NCBI GenBank assembly: GCA_964638775.1
Contig: CAZWZH010000229.1
Coordinates: 3,542 to 67,541 of the forward strand
Origin: Azophilus sp964638775
GTDB lineage: Bacteria; Pseudomonadota; Gammaproteobacteria; Pseudomonadales; Azotimanducaceae
Length of the DNA stretch: 64,000 nucleotides
Reading direction: 5' to 3'
Position numbers and translations under genes: made by a program. This document shows positions 49,141 through 57,393 of this stretch, one piece after another. Below the pieces are notes generated by a model. It saw only the letters and a program-made list of their open reading frames with translations. It made no database searches and was not told the origin of the DNA. The number at the start of each line of letters is the position of its first letter. The first letter of the stretch is position 1.

Positions 49141-51585
49141 ATGCCTGAGTTGCCGCGCCGCGCGGACGTGATCGTCATCGGCGGTGGCGTGATCGGCTGC
49201 TCGATCGCCTATCACCTCGCGCGCTCGGGGCAGTTCGACGTGCTCCTGCTCGAGCGCCGGCAGATCACCTCCGGCACCACCTGGCACGCAGCCGGGCTGA
49301 TCGGCCAGCTTCGCCCGTCGATCAACATGACCAACCTCGCCCGCTATACCCGCGAGTTGTACGATGCCCTCGAAGAAGAAACCGGGCAGGCAACGGGATA
49401 CCGGCGCTGCGGTTCTTATTCCATCGCCACCGACCCGGAGCGTTTCGAGGAACTCAAGCGCAGCGCCTCCATGGCCAAGGTGTTCGGCTTGCAGGTTGAC
49501 GTGGTGACACCGCAAGCGATTGGGGAACGCATACCGCTGCTCAACACCAGCGACGTGATCGGCGGCATTCACATCCCCACCGATGGCTACGCGAACGCCG
49601 TGGACATCACCCAGGCTCTGGCCAAGGGCGCCCGTGCGGCCGGCGCCCGGATTGTCGAGAACGCGCCGGTGACTGCCATCCGTACCGCATCCGGGCGGGT
49701 AGACGGCGTCACGACGGAGCAAGGCGAAATCGATACCGGTAGCCTGGTGATCTGCACCGGCATGTGGACCCGCGACCTGGCCGCATCCATCGGCGTCAAC
49801 GTCCCACTGCATGCCTGCGAGCACTACTATGCCCTGTTCGAATCCGTGGAGGGGCTCGATGCAAGCCTGCCCGTCATACGGGACTACGATGCCTGCACCT
49901 ACTACAAGTACGATGCAGGCAAGCTGCTCGTCGGCGCCTTCGAGCCCAACGCCCGGCCGTGGGGCGCCGACGGCATTCCGGAGGACTTCTCCTTCGACGA
50001 GATCGCCGGCAGTTTCGACCATTTCGAACCCATCCTGCACGGCGCCATGGCGCGCATGCCGGCGCTGGAGCGCGCCGGCATACAGAAGTTCTTCTGCGGC
50101 CCGGAGAGCTTCACCCCCGATGTGCGCTATCACATCGGCCAGGCGCCCGGGTACGCCAACTGCTTCGTCGCGGCGGGCCTGAATTCCATAGGCCTGCAGT
50201 CTGCGGGCGGGATCGGCAAGGTCGTCTCCGAGTGGATCCGGGACGGGCACCCGCCGGCCGATCTCTGGGAGGTGGACGTGCGCCGGAACATGCCGTTCCA
50301 GCGCAACCGCAGGTACCTGCGCGAACGCGTATCCGAAAGCCTGGGCCTGCTCTACGCCACCCACTACCCCTACCGTCAGTTCGACACCGCGCGCGGTGTG
50401 CGCCGGTCGCCGCTGCACGACCGCCTGCGGGCGGCCGGCGCCTGTCACGGCGAGGTTGCGGGCTGGGAGCGGCCGAACTGGTACGCGCCCGAGGGTGTGC
50501 CGGCCAGCTATGAGTACAGCTACGGGCGCCAGAACTGGTTCGGCTTCTCGGCCGCCGAGCATCGGGCGGTGCGCGAGAACGTCGGCCTGTTCGATCAGTC
50601 GTCCTTCGCCAAGTTCCGCCTGGAAGGCACGGACGCCGCCAGGGTGCTCAACCGGGTCTGCACCAACGACATCGACGTGCGCCCCGGCCGTATCGTCTAT
50701 ACGCAGTGGCTGAACGAGCGTGGCGGCATCGAGGCGGATCTCACGGTAACTCGCCTTGGCGTCGACAGTTTCCTGGTCGTCACCGCCGCTGCCACCGAGG
50801 TGCGGGATTTTCACTGGCTCGAGGCGCACATACCCGGAGATGCGAGTTGCGTGCTTACCAACGTGACCTCGGCAATGGGCGTGATTTCCCTGATGGGGCC
50901 GCGTTCCCGGGAACTGCTTCAATCGCTGACGCCGGCTGACCTGTCCAACGAGGCCTTCCGGTTTGCGACCAGCCGGGAAATGGAACTGGGTTACGGGTTC
51001 GTTCGGGCGTCGCGCATTACCTACGTCGGAGAACTCGGCTGGGAACTCTATATCCCCACCGAGTTCACGGTGGGTGTCTACGAGCAGATCCTGGCTGCCG
51101 GCGAGGCTTTTGGCCTCGTCCACGCCGGCTATCATGCACTGGACTCGCTTCGCATCGAAAAAGCCTACCGCCACTGGGGCCACGACATCACCGACGAGGA
51201 CTCACCCCTGGAAGCGGGCCTCGGATTCACCCTCAAGTTCGACAAGCCCGGTGGCTTCATCGGCCGGGAAGCGCTTCTCCGGCAGAAGGAAAACGCGGTG
51301 GCCCGGCGCCTGGTGCAGTTCAGGCTCCTCGACCCCGAGCCACTGCTCTACCACAACGAACCCATCTGGCACCGGGACGAAATCGCCGGCTACATCCGGT
51401 CCGGCAACTACGGCCATACCCTCGGCGGCGGTGTCGGCCTCGGCTATGTGGAAGGGCTCGGCACGACCGGCCTGTCCGGGATTGATGCGGGCGAATTCGA
51501 GATTGAGGTGGCCGGTGAGCGCGTTCCGGCGGAGGCGTCGCTACGGCCCATGTACGACCCGGGAAACCGCCGTATCCGCTGCTGA
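49141..51585 (+). CDS. dimethylglycine/sarcosine dehydrogenase-like flavoprotein (DAO + GcvT domains), copy 3
   Basis: The 814-residue protein has the FAD motif GGGVIG (residues 14-19), SGTTWHAAG with His49 at the covalent-FAD position, and a full GcvT-type C-terminal half (RITYVGELGWELYIP, GNYGHTLGGGVGLGYVE). It differs from copies 1 and 2 throughout, so the three are old paralogs, perhaps specialised for dimethylglycine, sarcosine or another N-methyl compound. It is transcribed after copy 2 and converges with the coiled-coil gene at 51673. Confidence 0.85.
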   Translation: MPELPRRADVIVIGGGVIGCSIAYHLARSGQFDVLLLERRQITSGTTWHAAGLIGQLRPSINMTNLARYTRELYDALEEETGQATGYRRCGSYSIATDPERFEELKRSASMAKVFGLQVDVVTPQAIGERIPLLNTSDVIGGIHIPTDGYANAVDITQALAKGARAAGARIVENAPVTAIRTASGRVDGVTTEQGEIDTGSLVICTGMWTRDLAASIGVNVPLHACEHYYALFESVEGLDASLPVIRDYDACTYYKYDAGKLLVGAFEPNARPWGADGIPEDFSFDEIAGSFDHFEPILHGAMARMPALERAGIQKFFCGPESFTPDVRYHIGQAPGYANCFVAAGLNSIGLQSAGGIGKVVSEWIRDGHPPADLWEVDVRRNMPFQRNRRYLRERVSESLGLLYATHYPYRQFDTARGVRRSPLHDRLRAAGACHGEVAGWERPNWYAPEGVPASYEYSYGRQNWFGFSAAEHRAVRENVGLFDQSSFAKFRLEGTDAARVLNRVCTNDIDVRPGRIVYTQWLNERGGIEADLTVTRLGVDSFLVVTAAATEVRDFHWLEAHIPGDASCVLTNVTSAMGVISLMGPRSRELLQSLTPADLSNEAFRFATSREMELGYGFVRASRITYVGELGWELYIPTEFTVGVYEQILAAGEAFGLVHAGYHALDSLRIEKAYRHWGHDITDEDSPLEAGLGFTLKFDKPGGFIGREALLRQKENAVARRLVQFRLLDPEPLLYHNEPIWHRDEIAGYIRSGNYGHTLGGGVGLGYVEGLGTTGLSGIDAGEFEIEVAGERVPAEASLRPMYDPGNRRIRC

Positions 51586-51672
51586 CCGAATACCTGTCTG
51601 CGGATCAGATTTTCGAAGCAAACAAGTTCGCACGGGGCGCCGCAGTCTCGTCGGGCGTGCGGTATGGCACAG

Positions 51673-52035
51673 TCAACTACTTGCGGCCGGTCGGGTGGCC
51701 TGGGTGCGGGTTATGGCCTCACGGAGGCCGTCCAGCAAGCCCTCCAGATGGGCCATGCGTTCACGCAACTCGCCCTGGCCGCTCTCGATGCGGCTGATTC
51801 TCTCGTGCAGGTCCTGCTTGTCGCGGTCCATGCGCTCGTCGAGGCGGTCCATGCGCTTGTCGAGGCGGTCCATGCGCTCGTCGAAGCGGTCCATGCGCTC
51901 GTCGTAGCGGTCCATGCGCGCATCGAGGCGCTCAATGTGGGCCGACAAGTCTGTTCGCAGCAGGCGCACGCTGTTCAGCGTCAGGCCTGCAATGGCGACA
52001 CCCACACCGACGATTGTCCAGATCTCCGGAGACAT
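51673..52035 (-). CDS. small membrane-anchored coiled-coil protein with heptad repeats
   Basis: The 120-residue protein starts with a hydrophobic segment IWTIVGVGVAIAGLTLN (one membrane helix). Five heptad-type units RMDRLDE follow, then further coiled coil and a polar tail. The membrane anchor is at the N-terminus, opposite to the two proteins at 24076 and 28661. The heptads are encoded by a 21-bp tandem repeat. The ATG at 52035 begins right at the membrane segment. No enzyme motif is visible, and the function is unknown. Confidence 0.7.
   Translation of the reverse strand: MSPEIWTIVGVGVAIAGLTLNSVRLLRTDLSAHIERLDARMDRYDERMDRFDERMDRLDKRMDRLDERMDRDKQDLHERISRIESGQGELRERMAHLEGLLDGLREAITRTQATRPAASS
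51823..51927 (-). repeat. 21-bp tandem repeat encoding coiled-coil heptads
   Basis: Five consecutive 21-bp units (plus-strand unit begins GCGGTCCATGCGCTCGTC) start at 51823, 51844, 51865, 51886 and 51907. Each encodes one heptad of the coiled coil. Confidence 0.93.
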
Positions 52036-52182
52036 GGCCTAACGCGGCGATTCCCAAACACGACGGGAATGTGGTGTGAAGGTACGAAATTGACTCACGC
52101 GACAACCTGATGCGCGAACAAAGTGGTTAAAGACTATATGACGATCGAGAGCGTGTGAACCGGCGATTTGCTCAAAATCGTG

Positions 52183-52902
52183 TCAGCCATCGGCCATGCG
52201 CTTTTCGGCGATCAGTGCCTTGGCGGTTTCCACGGCGACGGCCGCATCCCGGCAGTAGGCATCGGCGCCGATGGCCTCGCCGAACTCCTCGTTGAGCGGC
52301 GCGCCGCCCACCAGCACGATCAGTTCGTCGCGGATGCCTTTTTCCACCAGTGTATCGATGACCACCTTCATGTAGGGCATGGTAGTGGTGAGCAGGGCCG
52401 ACATGCCGAGAATGTCCGGCATGTGCTCCTCGATGGCCTCAAGAAAGTTCTCCACCGGGTTGTTGATGCCGATGTTGATCACCTCGAACCCGGCGCCCTC
52501 CATCATCATGCTCACCAGGTTCTTGCCGATGTCGTGGATGTCGCCCTTGACGGTGCCGATCACCATCTTGCCGATGGGCTTGGCGCCGGTTTCCGCAAGG
52601 AGGGGACGCAGCACGGCCATGCCCCCCTTCATGGCGTTGGCGGCCAACAGCACCTCGGGCACGAACAGGATGCCGTCGCGAAAGTCGATGCCGACGATGG
52701 TCATGCCATCGACCAGCGCGGTCTGCAGAACCTTGTCGGCGGGCCAGCCACGCTCGAGCAGTATCTCGGTGCCCTCGACGATCTCTTCCTTGAGCCCGTC
52801 GTACAGGTCGTCGTGCATCTGCTCGACCAGTTCGTCGTCGGGCAGGGCGGCAAGATCGATATCGTCGTCGTATTGCTGGTCTTCGGTAACGGCTTGATTC
52901 AT
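52183..52902 (-). CDS. corrinoid (B12-binding) protein of the MttC/MtgC type
   Basis: The 239-residue protein has an N-terminal helical cap domain (LVEQMHDDLYDGLKEEIVEG) and a Rossmann-type B12 domain with GDIHDIGKNL. His123 is the lower cobalt ligand, in the DxHxxG motif (residues 121-126). GFEVINIGINNP and LGMSALLTTTMPYM follow. It accepts the methyl group from an MttB-family enzyme and gives it to the pterin methyltransferase. It is 6 nt downstream of the second mttB gene. It is the only corrinoid protein seen in the window, so it may serve both MttB proteins. Confidence 0.92.
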   Translation of the reverse strand: MNQAVTEDQQYDDDIDLAALPDDELVEQMHDDLYDGLKEEIVEGTEILLERGWPADKVLQTALVDGMTIVGIDFRDGILFVPEVLLAANAMKGGMAVLRPLLAETGAKPIGKMVIGTVKGDIHDIGKNLVSMMMEGAGFEVINIGINNPVENFLEAIEEHMPDILGMSALLTTTMPYMKVVIDTLVEKGIRDELIVLVGGAPLNEEFGEAIGADAYCRDAAVAVETAKALIAEKRMADG

Positions 52903-52908
52903 GGGTAC

Positions 52909-54459
52909 TTATCCTCTGCCCATCGATTCACGGGGAAGGAAGATCGGAAACTGCGAACGGATCAGGTCGTCCGTCGCATCGCTGATGTGCCTCGGGTAGT
53001 GGCTGTCCAGAATGACGCTCTTTCTACGGATTGCTTCCCGCAACGGGTCGGGTTTGCCGTTCTCTTCCCACACCGTCGGGCTCGTGCGGTCGCTGAACTC
53101 CGGGTAGATGTATTCACTCTGCATGACCTCGAGGGTGTGGCCGGACCCCAGATAGTGGCCCTCGCCGCCGGTGCAGACTTCCTTGATCTCATCGAAACTC
53201 AGCGTCTCCGGCGTCACCTCGATGCCCCGGGTCACGCGCATGGCGGCGCCGAGCACGTCGTTGTCGAGCAGCAGGCTCTCGGGGCAGGCCCCGAGCAGGC
53301 TCGCGTACATGCCCGCGGCCTCGTAGATGATGTTGGCGCCGGACAGCGCCGCCGCCTGAAGGGTGGATGCCCGCTCGGCGCCCGCCTGGAAATCCGGCAG
53401 TTTCGAGTCCGTCATCCCACAGGCGGTGCCGAACGGGAGATCGAAAACGATGCCCATCTGCGCGCAGGCGGCGGACAAGAGCCCCTGTTCCGGCGAGCCG
53501 CCGCTCATGGCGCCGGTTCTCAGGTCGGAGACGAAGGGCCAGGCCCCGAGGATCGCCGGGGCTCCCGGCCTGATCGCGTTCACGTAGACGAGGCCGCCGA
53601 GGCACTCGGCCCAAGCCTGGGAGACGGCGCCAGCCAGGCAAGCCGGGGTGGTCGCGCCGGCCTGGCCTGCGGAGAGCAGCAGCACCGGCATGCCGCCCTC
53701 GACGGCCACCCGCAGGCATTCGAGGGCATCCACCGCGAATTTCATTGGCGGTACCACCAAGCAGTTCGACTGGCTCACGAACGGCCGCGCCCGCCACTGC
53801 GCCTCACCCCCGGCGATGACGTGCAGCATGTCGAGGGTTTTCTCCACGTGACTGGAGTGCACCCAGCTCGACCCCACGTGCTTGACGGTGCCGGACACGG
53901 CGCAATAGGCCGTGTTCAGGTCCAGTGCGTAGTTGTCGGTGATGTCGCGCATCACACACATGCGCTGGAACATGTGGATGTGCTCGCAGGTATCGACGAT
54001 CCGCGCCATGTCGTAGAGATCCTGGGCGGTGGATTCCCGATAGCTGCCGTCTTCCGGGTCGGCGATCATGACGGCCGCGCCGGCGGTCGCGAAATGCACC
54101 TTGCTGCCGCTCAACTGCAGGTCGTGTCGCGGATCCTGCCCGTGCAGGACGAGGTTGCGCGGCGCCTGTTGCATGGCTTTCTCGACCGTTGCGCGGGGCA
54201 TGCGCAGGCGGCCATCGTCACCGAACTCGGCTCCGGCGGCGGTGCAGGTCTCGATGCAGTGGGGCGTCGCGTCGGCGAAACCGACCTCTTCGAGTATGCG
54301 GAAGATGTTCTCGGTGACGGCAGCGACATCGCTCTCGGAGAACGGCTTGAACTGCCCGCCGGATTCCCCGGGGTGAACGGGCTTGACCGCATCGGCAAGG
54401 GGAGCGCTCCGCTGTGCCTTGCGTGCCCGCCGCCCGCCGGATCGTCTTGCCATTTTCAC
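52909..54459 (-). CDS. MttB-family methyltransferase, second copy, non-pyrrolysine
   Basis: The 516-residue protein has the MttB pattern: VTENIFRILEEVGFADATPH, CVMRDITDNYALDLNTAYCA, FVSQSNCLVVPPMKFAVDA, and SGANIIYEAAGMYASLLGACPES. The frame is uninterrupted, so no pyrrolysine codon. It shares an Arg-rich N-terminus with the copy at 13750-15291 but little close sequence identity elsewhere, so the two probably have different substrates. GTG 54459 or ATG 54453 can serve as start; GGAG spaced 9 nt favours the ATG slightly. It lies between the GlxA-type regulator and the corrinoid protein gene in one operon. Confidence 0.85.
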   Translation of the reverse strand: MKMARRSGGRRARKAQRSAPLADAVKPVHPGESGGQFKPFSESDVAAVTENIFRILEEVGFADATPHCIETCTAAGAEFGDDGRLRMPRATVEKAMQQAPRNLVLHGQDPRHDLQLSGSKVHFATAGAAVMIADPEDGSYRESTAQDLYDMARIVDTCEHIHMFQRMCVMRDITDNYALDLNTAYCAVSGTVKHVGSSWVHSSHVEKTLDMLHVIAGGEAQWRARPFVSQSNCLVVPPMKFAVDALECLRVAVEGGMPVLLLSAGQAGATTPACLAGAVSQAWAECLGGLVYVNAIRPGAPAILGAWPFVSDLRTGAMSGGSPEQGLLSAACAQMGIVFDLPFGTACGMTDSKLPDFQAGAERASTLQAAALSGANIIYEAAGMYASLLGACPESLLLDNDVLGAAMRVTRGIEVTPETLSFDEIKEVCTGGEGHYLGSGHTLEVMQSEYIYPEFSDRTSPTVWEENGKPDPLREAIRRKSVILDSHYPRHISDATDDLIRSQFPIFLPRESMGRG

Positions 54460-54484
54460 GCTCTCCCTGACCGCCCCGGGCGGT

Positions 54485-55435
54485 TCATCTGCCCCGCTCC
54501 TGGGTAGGCCGCACCTTGAAATGATCGAAATAGCACTTGCTGAAGTGCTGCAGCGATTTGAAGCCGGTCTCGATGGCGATGGCGCGCACCGTCATGCTCG
54601 AGTGGCGCAGCAGATTGCGCGCCGCATTCAGCCGCACCCGCAGGTAGTACTGACTGGGAGAGGTGTTGAAATAGCGCTTGAAGGCGCGCTCTAGCTGGCG
54701 GGTCGACACCTTGAGGTACTCGGCGATCTCTTCGACGAACAGGCGCTCCGATACGTTGTGCTTCATGAGCTGCACCGCATCGCTGAGGTAGTCCGGGGCG
54801 CCGGGCGACTGGTTGCGCACCGACACTTCCTGGGTTTCGCCCAGGTCGCGGATGCGCTCGACCGTGAACTCCTCCGAGATGTCGAATGCCACATCGCGGC
54901 CGTAGTCGCGGGAAACGAGATAGAGCATCAGGTCGAGGGGCGCCGTTCCGCCGGCGCAGGTGTAGCGCTTGCGGTCGATCTCGAAGATGTCGTCCTTGAC
55001 GGTGAGCCGCGGAAATTCCTCGCGCATGCTGGCGATGTATTCCCAGTGCACGGTGCAGCGGTGGTCGTCGAGCACGCCGGCCTTCGCGAGCAGGTAAGAG
55101 GCGGTACAGAGCGCGCCGAGAGGCATGTTGGCGGCGGCCAGGCGCCGCAGTTCGGTGCCGAGCCGGGCGTCCCAGTTCTTCCTGACGTTGACGCCCGCAC
55201 AGACGAATAGCGCGTCGAGTTCCCGGGCATGGGCGAAGGGCAGGTTGGGCTGAATCTCGAACGATGCGCTGGAGGCAACCGGCCTGTCGTCCAGCGACAG
55301 CACCGACCACCGGTACAGTTCCTGCTGCGAAGTCAAGTTCGCCATGCGCAAAACCTCAACCGCCGAAGAGAACGCAATCAGCGTAAAGTCCGGGGTTAAC
55401 AGAAAACCGTAGCGGTACGGTCGCCCTTCCGGCAT
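54485..55435 (-). CDS. GlxA/AraC-family transcriptional regulator (GbdR/CdhR-like)
   Basis: The 316-residue protein has an N-terminal DJ-1/PfpI-like ligand domain (RYGFLLTPDFTLIAFSSAVEVLRMANL, then LPLGALCTASYLLAKAG-type sequence). A C-terminal AraC domain contains two helix-turn-helix motifs (VEEIAEYLKVSTRQLERAFKRYF and VRAIAIETGFKSLQHFSKCYF). Proteins of this type (GbdR, CdhR) activate betaine and carnitine genes in Pseudomonas. The ATG at 55435 has GGAGAG 8 nt upstream. It heads an operon with mttB and the corrinoid gene. A 21-bp-spaced GCGAC repeat lies 37-62 bp upstream, so it is likely autoregulated and a regulator of the island (inference). Confidence 0.9.
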   Translation of the reverse strand: MPEGRPYRYGFLLTPDFTLIAFSSAVEVLRMANLTSQQELYRWSVLSLDDRPVASSASFEIQPNLPFAHARELDALFVCAGVNVRKNWDARLGTELRRLAAANMPLGALCTASYLLAKAGVLDDHRCTVHWEYIASMREEFPRLTVKDDIFEIDRKRYTCAGGTAPLDLMLYLVSRDYGRDVAFDISEEFTVERIRDLGETQEVSVRNQSPGAPDYLSDAVQLMKHNVSERLFVEEIAEYLKVSTRQLERAFKRYFNTSPSQYYLRVRLNAARNLLRHSSMTVRAIAIETGFKSLQHFSKCYFDHFKVRPTQERGR

Positions 55436-55471
55436 TTCACTCTCTCCACTACACCGCAGCAATAGCGGAAT

Positions 55472-55497
55472 GCGACAGCATATTTACTACACGCGAC
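55472..55497 (+). promoter_or_regulatory. 21-bp-spaced direct repeat, putative operator of the GlxA-type regulator (site C)
   Basis: GCGAC occurs at 55472-55476 and 55493-55497, exactly 21 bp apart, with an AT-rich centre (ATATTTACTA). It lies in the 167-bp gap between the divergent regulator and formate-THF ligase genes. Confidence 0.5.
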
Positions 55498-55602
55498 CTC
55501 TCAATTGAAGGCTTGTGTCCCCTGTTTGACTTCCGGACCGCGAGAAGTGTTCCCTGTGCGACCGCCGCGCCGGGAGCGCCCGGCAATGTGGAGAGATTGA
55601 CC

Positions 55603-57255
55603 ATGGTCGTAAAATCGCTGCGCCCGATAGCCGAAGTGGCATCGGAACTTGGGCTTGGATCCGGGGACGTCGAGCTTTACGGCTCCGTCAAGGCCAAGGT
55701 CCCAGTAGATGCCGTTCCAAGGCGCCAGGTACCGGGGCGGCTCGTGGTGGTGACCGCCATCACGCCCACGCCGGCCGGGGAAGGCAAATCCACGGTCGCT
55801 GTCGGGCTTACCCAGGGATTGGGACGCCTTGGCAAGAGCGTCGCGCTGACCATCCGGCAGCCGTCCCTCGGCCCGGTGTTCGGCCACAAGGGCGGCGGTA
55901 CCGGAGGCGGGCGTGCGACGGTGCAGCCGGCCGAAGAGATCAACCTGCATTTCACCGGCGACTTTCACGCCGTCGAGTCGGCGCACAACCTGCTGGCGGC
56001 CATGGCGGACAACGCGGCGCACCGCAAGACGGTGCAAGGCCTGGAAGCCGGGGGCATCACCTGGCGCCGGGTCACGGATGCGGAAGACCGCTCGTTGCGC
56101 CAGATCGTCACCGGTGTCGGCGGCCGGGTCAACGGGCCGATGCGGGAGGCGCGATTCGACATTTCCGCGGCCTCCGAGATCATGGCGATCCTGGCGCTGG
56201 CTTCCGGCTATGCGGACCTCCGCCGGCGTCTCGGCGACATCGTGCTCGGTTGGACGAAGGATCGGGAACCGGTACGGGCGCGGGACATCGGCGGCATCGG
56301 CTCCCTGATGGCGCTGCTGCGCGATGCGCTCAAACCCAACCTGGCGCAGACCGCCGAAGGACAGCCTGCGATCGTGCACATGGGTCCGTTCGGCAACATC
56401 GCGCACGGCTGCAGTTCGATACTGGCGGATCGCCTCGCCGTAAACACGGCGGACGTCACGGTAACGGAGGCGGGATTCGGCGCGGATCTCGGCTTCGAGA
56501 AATTCATGGACATCAAGATTCGCCAGGGCGGGCCGGCACCGTCGGCCGCGGTTGTGGTCGCCACCATTCGAGGGCTCAAGTGGCACGGTGGCGTCAAGCG
56601 GCGTGAGCTGGGCCGGCGCAACGTCAGCGCCGTGCAGAGGGGCGCCCTCAATCTGGCCAATGCGATTCGCATCGTGAACATGTACGGCCTGCCGGCCGTG
56701 GTGGCGATCAACCGCTTCGCCTCGGACAGCACCGAAGAAATCCGGGCCGCCCGCCGGGCCGCCGAGGAGGCGGGCGCCGTGGCGGTCGCGGAGGCGAACG
56801 GCTTCGCCGCCGGCAGTGCCGGCATGACCGACCTGGCCGAGGCCTGCTGGGAGGTTGCTCACAACGGCGAAGCGGATGTCAAACTGCTCTATTCCGACAA
56901 CGAATCGCTGCAGGCCAAGGTGGAACGCCTGGCGGCAGACATCTACCAGGCGGACATCGTCGAATGGGGCCCGAGAACCCGGGACACGGCGGAACGCTTT
57001 GCCCGGCTCGGGTGGAACTTTCCGGTGTGCATGGCGAAAACCCACCTCTCCGTTTCGGCCAAGCCGGAACTGCTGAACGTTCCGACCGGTCATACCCTGC
57101 CCATTCGCGAACTGCGGGTGCAGGCCGGCGCGCAGCAGATCGTCACGCTTGCCGGTGACATCAACACGCTCCCGGGCCTGCCATCCCATCCCAATGCCCT
57201 GGACATCGATCTCGACGATGTAACGGGCGAAATAACAGGCATACTCAGCACCTGA
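55603..57255 (+). CDS. fhs: formate-tetrahydrofolate ligase
   Basis: The 550-residue protein matches Fhs through its length: the P-loop region ITPTPAGEGKSTVAVGLTQG, RQPSLGPVFGHKGGGTGGG, VTEAGFGADLGFEKFMDIK, and the C-terminal PTGHTLPIRELRVQAGAQQI. It couples formate, ATP and THF to 10-formyl-THF, or runs in reverse to yield ATP and formate from C1 units. The reverse direction fits removal of excess methyl groups from betaine degradation. The ATG at 55603 has GGAGAG upstream. It is divergent from the regulator and shares the region with operator site C. Confidence 0.93.
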   Translation: MVVKSLRPIAEVASELGLGSGDVELYGSVKAKVPVDAVPRRQVPGRLVVVTAITPTPAGEGKSTVAVGLTQGLGRLGKSVALTIRQPSLGPVFGHKGGGTGGGRATVQPAEEINLHFTGDFHAVESAHNLLAAMADNAAHRKTVQGLEAGGITWRRVTDAEDRSLRQIVTGVGGRVNGPMREARFDISAASEIMAILALASGYADLRRRLGDIVLGWTKDREPVRARDIGGIGSLMALLRDALKPNLAQTAEGQPAIVHMGPFGNIAHGCSSILADRLAVNTADVTVTEAGFGADLGFEKFMDIKIRQGGPAPSAAVVVATIRGLKWHGGVKRRELGRRNVSAVQRGALNLANAIRIVNMYGLPAVVAINRFASDSTEEIRAARRAAEEAGAVAVAEANGFAAGSAGMTDLAEACWEVAHNGEADVKLLYSDNESLQAKVERLAADIYQADIVEWGPRTRDTAERFARLGWNFPVCMAKTHLSVSAKPELLNVPTGHTLPIRELRVQAGAQQIVTLAGDINTLPGLPSHPNALDIDLDDVTGEITGILST

Positions 57256-57393
57256 ACGGAACCAGTCCGTCGGCCTGGATTCTGGCATCGCATCCGACCC
57301 TGCGAACGCGCTGGCCAGATGTTTGCGATTGGTTCTGACAACGGTACGCTGTCCAGAAAAGGACTGACCGTCGCTGCACCCGGAGGACTTCCG

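Noticed and set aside
46424..51183. Two very long minus-strand frames opposite the dehydrogenase paralogs
   Set aside because: They mirror the GC bias of the genes on the plus strand and show no domain; the plus-strand genes are clear DAO+GcvT proteins.
52099..52119. GCGACA ... GCGAAC pair upstream of the coiled-coil gene at 51673
   Set aside because: The spacing is 15 bp and the second copy is imperfect, so it does not match the 21-bp pattern of the other four sites.
52168..54507. Long open frame on the plus strand opposite the corrinoid and mttB genes
   Set aside because: It is antisense to two well-supported genes, has no family resemblance, and its His/Gly/Val-rich composition is typical of reverse reading of GC-rich coding DNA.
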